From Candidatus Collierbacteria bacterium CG_4_9_14_3_um_filter_43_16 (lineage in GTDB: Bacteria > Patescibacteriota > Microgenomatia > UBA1400 > MFAQ01), in assembly GCA_002789895.1 (NCBI GenBank), contig PFUC01000055.1:1-5380 (forward strand): a DNA stretch of 5,380 nt, read 5' to 3'. The notes beneath the pieces were generated by a model. It was not told where the DNA came from. It was given only the letters and a program-made list of their open reading frames with translations, and did no database searches. Below are positions 1-4,428 of the stretch, one piece after another. A program made the translations under genes and the position numbers. Positions within the stretch are counted from its first letter, which is position 1, and the number at the start of each line of letters is the position of its first letter.

Positions 1-1
1 C

Positions 2-175
2 CGTAAAGGCCGCTACCAAATTTGGGATACGACCTTCAACTCCAGCCTTAGAAACATAAGCAAAAGTATGATATTCTGGATAATCCAGCTTTCGGTCTGA
101 TTCTAAACTAACTCTGTATTCCCTCTCGGTAACAATAATTATCGCATCTTCAGGTGTACGGGCCCCTTCTTTACC
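2..175 (-). other. Unassigned open frame, possible partial coding region at the left edge
   Basis: Directly after the TAA of the HAD gene, and in the same frame, 58 codons stay open to the window edge. The predicted peptide begins GKEGARTPEDAIIIVTEREY and ends GVEGRIPNLVAAFT, with a balanced, protein-like composition. The other frames on both strands are interrupted by stops. There is no ATG or GTG in this frame, and the only TTG is near the edge, so no ordinary start for a separate gene is visible. It could be a C-terminal part cut off by a nonsense change, a fragment of a decayed gene, or chance. I do not recognise the family. Confidence 0.25.
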
Positions 176-811
176 TTAGTCTACAACTCCGAGGTTCTTC
201 ATGTCTTGGATCAAGCTTCTATTGTCAGTGAACAGAAAACACATTATTTCCAGGAATCTCGCACCGGTGAGATAAGAATCAGAGTCATCGACCATCACGC
301 TGTCATGTGCCGAAACATACAATCTTTTCAAAGCAAGTTTGTAGATTTCCGGATCAGGTTTTAAAAATCCGACTTCGGAAGAAATTATTATTTCATCAAA
401 TAAAGATGTTATTCCTTCGCCAAAATATTGGTTGATTTTCTCTCTCATTATCAAACCGGAAGTATTTGAAATTATCGCGGTTTTCATTCCCTTGCCTCTA
501 ATTTCTTTGACTATTTGAGCCAGTTCCATGTTCGGGATAGCTCCCTTCCACCCGTTCCCTACATATTTCCAAAACTGATCATCATTCCACCCCCGTTCTT
601 TTTGGATTAATCCTTTCTCCTTTGCATCATTTAGGGAAATCCCCATTCGTTTAAAAAATTTCTGTTCAGACTCCGGGGACTGATATCCTGGTTTGTCTAA
701 AATCAATACTCCGTTCAAATCAAAGATAAAATCTAATTCATGACGTGGGACGGTTTTTGAACTTTTCTCATTCAAGACCACTGGTCTAATAAATAAAAAA
801 TCCCGCCTCAC
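176..811 (-). CDS. HAD-superfamily hydrolase (subfamily IA-like), start uncertain
   Basis: This is a cytosolic haloacid-dehalogenase-fold hydrolase, probably a phosphatase acting on a small phosphorylated metabolite; the substrate cannot be read from sequence. All four HAD motifs are visible (numbered from the longest frame): motif I FDLNGVL with nucleophile Asp31, motif II AIISNTS with Ser115, motif III Lys151 in KPDPEIY, and motif IV DD at 175-176. The segment between motifs I and II (about residues 40-95) is a helical cap. The end, LIQDMKNLGV, is where such proteins normally finish, so the fold looks complete. The residue two after the nucleophile is Asn33 instead of the usual Asp; related subfamilies vary here. 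The frame's first codon is a GTG inside a terminator hairpin, so that start is doubtful. In-frame GTG (779-781) or TTG (773-775) are better candidates, but neither has a Shine-Dalgarno and no ATG exists before motif I. By hand count, G+C is about 36% over 361-660. Confidence 0.85.
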   Translation of the reverse strand: MRRDFLFIRPVVLNEKSSKTVPRHELDFIFDLNGVLILDKPGYQSPESEQKFFKRMGISLNDAKEKGLIQKERGWNDDQFWKYVGNGWKGAIPNMELAQIVKEIRGKGMKTAIISNTSGLIMREKINQYFGEGITSLFDEIIISSEVGFLKPDPEIYKLALKRLYVSAHDSVMVDDSDSYLTGARFLEIMCFLFTDNRSLIQDMKNLGVVD

Positions 812-822
812 GGAAGCGGGAT
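787..822 (-). terminator. Rho-independent terminator of the 128-aa protein gene
   Basis: On the minus strand a 7-bp GC-rich stem (arms at 816-822 and 800-806, ATCCCGC/GCGGGAT) with a 9-nt loop is followed at once by TTTTTTATTTATTA. It lies about 25 nt past the stop codon of the 128-aa gene and points the right way to end its transcript. A second, weaker hairpin (arms 853-858 and 841-846) spans that gene's stop codon and is followed by CCCCC and a T run. It may assist, but it is not canonical. Confidence 0.85.
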
Positions 823-845
823 CATGTATAAAAAAGGGGGTGTCG

Positions 846-1232
846 TTAATTCACGACATAATAGGGCATTCCACCTGGCAGTGCTGACCATATCTCCCTG
901 GGGAGCAGGCATTCAACTTTGCCGATGGCGATGCCAAGCTGGAACAGTTGCTCCATCGTTTGATGAAAATTAGTCCATTGGTTGCCGTGCTTGTCATTGC
1001 AGGCATTCAGGAAGGACATTCCGCCGCCGCCTGACTTTTTGAATTCATCTGGTAATTCATCCAGCATTGCCTCGATCTCCGCTTTGTGGCTGTTGAGACG
1101 ATCGGGGTTGAATCCGACTGCATTCGTCGTAATACCTTCAGCCTTGACGTGGCTGCTGGTATCCTCACCATCATTGTAGAGGGAGTCGAGGAAAATCTGT
1201 CTGACACGATCAGCCTTAAGAACTGTGGTCAT
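846..1232 (-). CDS. Conserved hypothetical protein, 128 aa
   Basis: A small soluble protein of unknown function, with no signal peptide or membrane segment. Residues 1-20 and 45-66 look helical. A glycine run SGGGG (67-71) leads into the most distinctive stretch, SFLNACNDKHGNQW (73-86). A helix follows (MEQLFQLGIAIGKVE), and the end is LPREIWSALPGGMPYYVV. I recall similar uncharacterised proteins with this glycine/SFLNACND/LPGGMPY pattern from metagenomic bacterial genomes, but I cannot name a family. The start is secure: ATG at 1230-1232 has AAGGAG six bases upstream. The gene stands alone, with its own near-consensus promoter and strong terminator, which suggests substantial independent expression. 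By hand count, G+C is about 51% over 901-1200 against about 36% in the HAD gene, and codon use differs accordingly. That fits transfer or selection for high expression. The strong end-to-end composition argues for a real gene; the function is open. Confidence 0.9.
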   Translation of the reverse strand: MTTVLKADRVRQIFLDSLYNDGEDTSSHVKAEGITTNAVGFNPDRLNSHKAEIEAMLDELPDEFKKSGGGGMSFLNACNDKHGNQWTNFHQTMEQLFQLGIAIGKVECLLPREIWSALPGGMPYYVVN

Positions 1233-1238
1233 CTAGTG

Positions 1239-1244
1239 CTCCTT
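1239..1244 (-). promoter_or_regulatory. Shine-Dalgarno of the 128-aa gene
   Basis: AAGGAG on the minus strand, six bases before the ATG, inside AGAAAGGAGCACTAGATG. It fixes the start of this gene. It is also the only strong Shine-Dalgarno in the window; the CCA-enzyme and Rel genes have none. Confidence 0.85.
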
Positions 1245-1277
1245 TCTATAACTCGTTAAAGAACATTGATTTGGAAT

Positions 1278-1310
1278 CTGAAGCTAACTGGCCTCAGAAT
1301 GTGATATTCT
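1278..1310 (-). promoter_or_regulatory. Possible structured leader of the 128-aa gene
   Basis: The roughly 80-nt leader between the predicted transcription start and the Shine-Dalgarno can form two small alternative hairpins. One is AGAAT/ATTCT (arms 1306-1310 and 1296-1300); the other is CTGAGG/CTTCAG with one G-U pair (arms 1292-1297 and 1278-1283). They share two bases, so they compete. CAGTTAG occurs twice in the leader. Stems this short can arise by chance, and I recognise no known riboswitch. Confidence 0.2.
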
Positions 1311-1320
1311 AACTGTGCCT

Positions 1321-1348
1321 AATATACCACGAATACCCCAAATGTCAA
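1321..1348 (-). promoter_or_regulatory. Sigma-70-type promoter of the 128-aa gene
   Basis: On the minus strand a perfect -35 TTGACA (1343-1348) is followed after 16 bp by TATATT (1321-1326), one mismatch from the -10 consensus. The predicted transcription start is near 1314, giving a leader of about 80 nt. This is by far the strongest promoter-like sequence in the window. It lies between the CCA-enzyme stop and the 128-aa gene, so it uncouples the two genes. Confidence 0.8.
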
Positions 1349-1396
1349 GTTATAGGACAAAGCTCCCCCGCGTGGGCTCGGGCTGGACATATTTCC

Positions 1397-2884
1397 TTAA
1401 GTTTTCCCAATCTCCTTAATTCTTCCCAACAAATACTCGCGGTTATTTTTTTCGGTATCTTCCAATACTTCGTCGAAAAGTTCTTTAAGCACCTTTCCAA
1501 TAATCGGTCCTGGGGATACTTCCAGAGCTTTCATTACATCTAGTCCGTTCACCACCATGTCATTTATTTCCATGGGTTCAAATAGTTGTTCCCCGATCCG
1601 TTTTTGCAGTTCCATAAATCTCCAGCTGGTTGTTTTGGCCCCACTACCCTTACGGTCGGCGATGCGCAACATTACCATATCGTTGATGTTTTCTTTCCCG
1701 ACCTTTCTGATTAGTCGTCTAATGGCGGCGTCAGTCATATCTGATTGATAGGCAAACATATGCCATCTGACTAAAGTCTCTATTTTCTCTATTTGTTTGC
1801 GATTAAATTTGAGTCTTTCCGTAATCTCTTTTACCATTCTCGCCCCAATCACTTCGTGGCCATAAAATGTCACCATTCCTTTCGTCGGCTGAGTATATCC
1901 ACAATTGGCACAAGTGGTCGTTTCTTCCGACAGATTTCGAAACATTTTTCCGCACTTTCGGCATTTAAATCTCTGGCTCCTGGGTTTCCCAATATCGTGG
2001 ACAAAAGTAGCCAGGCGGATAATCGGGTCGGTCGAAGGACACTCGGCAAGAGCCTCCAACATATGATCCAAGACTGTTAATTTATGGTGTCCACCTTGGA
2101 TAACCCCTTTACCCTCCAGTATTTCGGGCATAAAGCGAGCCATCAGTCCTGTGGAAATCAATAGTCTAACCCCGTCGGCTGGATAATTAGAACCCAAAAT
2201 TTTTAGAAATTCATCCCGAATTCTTTCTTCACTGATCTTTTCCAACAATTCTGACTTTTCACCAATGGCAGATAAGGTATATTCTTCGATAGCAAAACCG
2301 AGTTTCGCGGCAAATCTAATTGCCCTCATCATTCGCAGTGCGTCTTCATTAAATCGAACTCGTGGATCTCCTACTGCCCTTACCAAACCCTTTTCAAAAT
2401 CTATCAGCCCGTTTACCATATCGATCAGCTCATACTGTCTTGAGTTCTCGAGTTCTTGAGTTCTCGAGTTCTTTACTCCTATCACGATCGCGTTTATCGT
2501 AAAATCCCTTCTGGCCACATCTTCATCCAATGTTTTTCCCCAAGACACATTATCTGGCCGCCGATAATCGGAATACTCTTTTTCGGATCGATATGTCGTT
2601 ATTTCATAAAGTTCTTCCTTGCCGTTGACAGTTACATTAAAAGATACCGTCCCAAAATCATTGTTATAAAACGGACTGTGCATCTTCAGCACTTCCAAAC
2701 TCTGCTCGGGCGTTGCATTGGTGGTCAGATCACAATTTTCGGGAACCTTACCCAAAATCAAATTTCTTACACCCCCACCCACCAAATAAATCTCAAAGCC
2801 TTCCTCTTGGTATTCATCAAATGCCTTCTCAAGCGGTTCGGGAATTAGTGAAATTTCATCTGGTAATAGCTGTCTGGTATACAC
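1397..2884 (-). CDS. tRNA nucleotidyltransferase / poly(A) polymerase family protein with HD domain (CCA-adding enzyme)
   Basis: Class II nucleotidyltransferase of 495 aa, expected to add or repair the 3' CCA of tRNA using CTP and ATP; poly(A) polymerase activity is an alternative. The head domain carries LVGGGVRN (34-41), the catalytic region ENCDLTTNA (49-57), YEITTYRSE (93-101) and the basic RRDFTINAI (125-133). The neck carries RFNEDALRMMRAIRFAAKLG (177-196) and EERIRDEF (219-226). A C-terminal HD phosphohydrolase-like domain has His296-Asp297, then His343 in FYGHE. Unusually, the first Asp of the DxD metal-binding pair is Asn50 (codon AAT), while Asp52 is kept. Cys308, 311, 325 and 328 form a zinc-ribbon-like insertion in the HD domain. 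Residues 138-149 are encoded by tandem octamers. The start is GTG: an in-frame stop lies just upstream and no early ATG exists. There is no Shine-Dalgarno, and a -10-like box sits 6 nt upstream. The gene is divergent from the Rel gene, and I see no clear terminator after it. Confidence 0.9.
   Translation of the reverse strand: MYTRQLLPDEISLIPEPLEKAFDEYQEEGFEIYLVGGGVRNLILGKVPENCDLTTNATPEQSLEVLKMHSPFYNNDFGTVSFNVTVNGKEELYEITTYRSEKEYSDYRRPDNVSWGKTLDEDVARRDFTINAIVIGVKNSRTQELENSRQYELIDMVNGLIDFEKGLVRAVGDPRVRFNEDALRMMRAIRFAAKLGFAIEEYTLSAIGEKSELLEKISEERIRDEFLKILGSNYPADGVRLLISTGLMARFMPEILEGKGVIQGGHHKLTVLDHMLEALAECPSTDPIIRLATFVHDIGKPRSQRFKCRKCGKMFRNLSEETTTCANCGYTQPTKGMVTFYGHEVIGARMVKEITERLKFNRKQIEKIETLVRWHMFAYQSDMTDAAIRRLIRKVGKENINDMVMLRIADRKGSGAKTTSWRFMELQKRIGEQLFEPMEINDMVVNGLDVMKALEVSPGPIIGKVLKELFDEVLEDTEKNNREYLLGRIKEIGKT
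2439..2470 (-). repeat. Tandem octamer repeat inside the CCA-enzyme gene
   Basis: Four head-to-tail copies of AACTCRAG on the minus strand, alternating AACTCGAG and AACTCAAG, equivalent to two perfect 16-bp units. The repeat encodes the NSRTQELENSR stretch in a loop between the RRDFTINA motif and the LIDMVNG segment, where relatives have a short variable linker. The unit length is not divisible by three, so losing or gaining one copy would shift the frame; only changes of three units (24 bp) keep it. Confidence 0.85.
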
Positions 2885-2890
2885 GCTTAA

Positions 2891-2899
2891 ATCATATCA
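2891..2899 (-). promoter_or_regulatory. Extended -10 promoter of the CCA-enzyme gene, probably leaderless
   Basis: Minus-strand TGATATGAT combines an extended -10 TGn with TATGAT, one mismatch from TATAAT. The hexamer ends 6 nt before the GTG, so the expected transcription start coincides with the first base of the start codon. No good -35 is visible, as is common with extended -10 promoters. The absence of a Shine-Dalgarno agrees with leaderless translation. Confidence 0.5.
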
Positions 2900-2911
2900 C
2901 GCAAGATCAGG

Positions 2912-2917
2912 TAGAAT
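2912..2917 (+). promoter_or_regulatory. -10 box of the Rel gene, probably leaderless
   Basis: TAGAAT, one mismatch from TATAAT, ends 6 nt before the GTG start of the Rel gene, which again puts the expected transcription start on the start codon. There is no Shine-Dalgarno and no convincing -35. It mirrors the -10 box of the divergent gene, with 15 bp between the two hexamers. Confidence 0.45.
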
Positions 2918-2923
2918 AGCTTT

Positions 2924-4414
2924 GTGGAATTCACTCTCAAAGATATTATCCACGAGCTGGTAAAAGCCCATAATTTGGTGGATAAGTCTCGTCTTGCCGA
3001 AATATACCTCTATTCAGATGTTAAACATGCCGGTCAAGTTCGCCAAACAGGAGAAGCATTTTTTTCTCATCCAATCTTTGTTGCCCATACATTAGCCAGT
3101 TGGGGTTTAGATCAGACTTCTGTAGAAGCCGCTCTACTGCATGAAATAACCGAGATGACCGATACTAACATCAAGGAAATTGAAAAACAATTCGGTGTTG
3201 AATGTGCCTTATTGGTTAGTGGGGTAACTCGTGTGGGTCAAGTAAAACTCAGAGGTAGTCAGGACGAAGTGTTTTTGGAAAATCTGCGCAAAATGTTCGT
3301 TGCTATGGCTCAAGATATTCGGGTCGTCATTATTCGGCTGGCAGATCGACTTCATAATATTTCTACATTAGGTGCAGTTCCCATATCCAAACAAAAAAGA
3401 ATCTCCGTCGAGACTTTGGAAGTTTACGCGCCCCTTGCTGATCGGCTAGGTATGGGAAAGCTAAAGGGTGACCTGGAAGATTATGCTTTTCCATATGTCT
3501 ATCCGGAAGAACACGAATGGCTTGTTCTCATCGCCAAACCGCATTTCAAATATTCCAAGAAAAACATTTTGGAAACTATTAACCGCATTCGACAACAATT
3601 GGCCAAACATGGAATCAAGGCTCATACCGAATTTCGTCTCAAACGGAAATATAGTTTATTTCGAAAACTACTAAGGCCGGAAATCAATCGCGATATTAGC
3701 CGGATACACGATTTAATGGCCATCAGGATCATTACCGAAGACACCGCCTCTTGTTATTCCACTCTTGGAATTATCCACCAATACTGGAAACCAGTTCCAT
3801 TTTTAGGCATTTCCGATTTTATTGCCCAGCCAAAACCAAATGGCTATCAATCTATACACACTAAAGTTTTTGACAACCGGGGAAACATCGTCGAAATTCA
3901 AATTCGTTCCGAAGAAATGCATCTTCAAGCTGAGTTTGGTGCCGCCGCTCATTTTGCATATGCTAGAGCCAAGCATGAAGGAGTTTCGGATGAGAAGCTG
4001 GAGAGGGGAACCGCTTTCACCATTTCGGAAAAAATGGCTTGGGTCAAACAACTGGCCGGTTGGCAGCAACAAGTGATCGGGGTTAAAGAGACTTTATCCG
4101 ATTTTCATCTCGATGCACTTTCTCACCATATTTATGTTTTTTCTCCCAAGGGTGATGTCTACGATCTTCCGGAAGATGCCACTCCTGTCGACTACGCCTT
4201 TAATGTGCATTCAAACCTGGGGTTTTATATCCAATCGGCCAAGATAAACGATAAAATTACTTCTGTTGATGCCAAACTTAAGAGTGGCGATGTAGTAGAA
4301 ATAATAAAAACAAAAAAACCCAAATCGCCAAACAGAAACTGGTTGCGTTTTGTCAAAACTCACAAGGCCAAACTGGAAATAAAAAAAGCACTCGAAAAAA
4401 GTACCGGGGTATAA
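2924..4414 (+). CDS. RelA/SpoT-family (p)ppGpp synthetase, short form with degenerate HD domain
   Basis: Cytosolic alarmone enzyme that transfers pyrophosphate from ATP to GDP or GTP, the stringent-response signal. Domains in order: HD hydrolase domain (about 25-170), synthetase (about 215-346) and TGS (about 402-460). Synthetase residues known from the family are present: Arg238/Lys240 in RLKRKYS, Asp263 in DLMAIR, GYQSIHT (307-313) and Glu324 in EIQIRS. The TGS domain is clear (IYVFSPKGDVYDLP, then TPVDYAF and His429). In the HD domain His49, His73, Glu77, Asp141 and Asn145 are kept. However, the HD pair reads His73-Glu74, and the usual Glu-Asp that follows reads Glu77-Met78, so ppGpp hydrolysis is probably weak or lost (inference). 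At 496 aa it ends just after TGS and lacks the helical, zinc-finger and ACT/RRM regions of the usual 700-plus-residue enzymes. The start is GTG without a Shine-Dalgarno. It probably shares a transcript with the carboxypeptidase gene 14 nt downstream. Confidence 0.93.
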   Translation: MEFTLKDIIHELVKAHNLVDKSRLAEIYLYSDVKHAGQVRQTGEAFFSHPIFVAHTLASWGLDQTSVEAALLHEITEMTDTNIKEIEKQFGVECALLVSGVTRVGQVKLRGSQDEVFLENLRKMFVAMAQDIRVVIIRLADRLHNISTLGAVPISKQKRISVETLEVYAPLADRLGMGKLKGDLEDYAFPYVYPEEHEWLVLIAKPHFKYSKKNILETINRIRQQLAKHGIKAHTEFRLKRKYSLFRKLLRPEINRDISRIHDLMAIRIITEDTASCYSTLGIIHQYWKPVPFLGISDFIAQPKPNGYQSIHTKVFDNRGNIVEIQIRSEEMHLQAEFGAAAHFAYARAKHEGVSDEKLERGTAFTISEKMAWVKQLAGWQQQVIGVKETLSDFHLDALSHHIYVFSPKGDVYDLPEDATPVDYAFNVHSNLGFYIQSAKINDKITSVDAKLKSGDVVEIIKTKKPKSPNRNWLRFVKTHKAKLEIKKALEKSTGV

Positions 4415-4428
4415 AATGATAGAGCTTC

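Noticed and set aside
982..1207. Two overlapping frames (65 aa plus, 66 aa minus) within the 128-aa gene
   Set aside because: They are shadows of the 128-aa gene, which has a promoter, Shine-Dalgarno and terminator. The alternatives have none and unnatural composition.
1349..1396. GC-rich stretch after the CCA-enzyme stop as a terminator
   Set aside because: Only a poor, mismatched stem can be drawn around CCCACGCGGG and no T run follows on the minus strand.
1557..2919. Plus-strand open frames of 63-130 aa opposite the CCA-enzyme gene
   Set aside because: They lie antisense to a recognisable protein with motifs along its whole length; they have no ribosome sites or homologous motifs.
3468..4076. 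Frames of 68, 89 and 84 aa overlapping the Rel gene
   Set aside because: They are shadows within a gene whose domains are continuous in the main frame.
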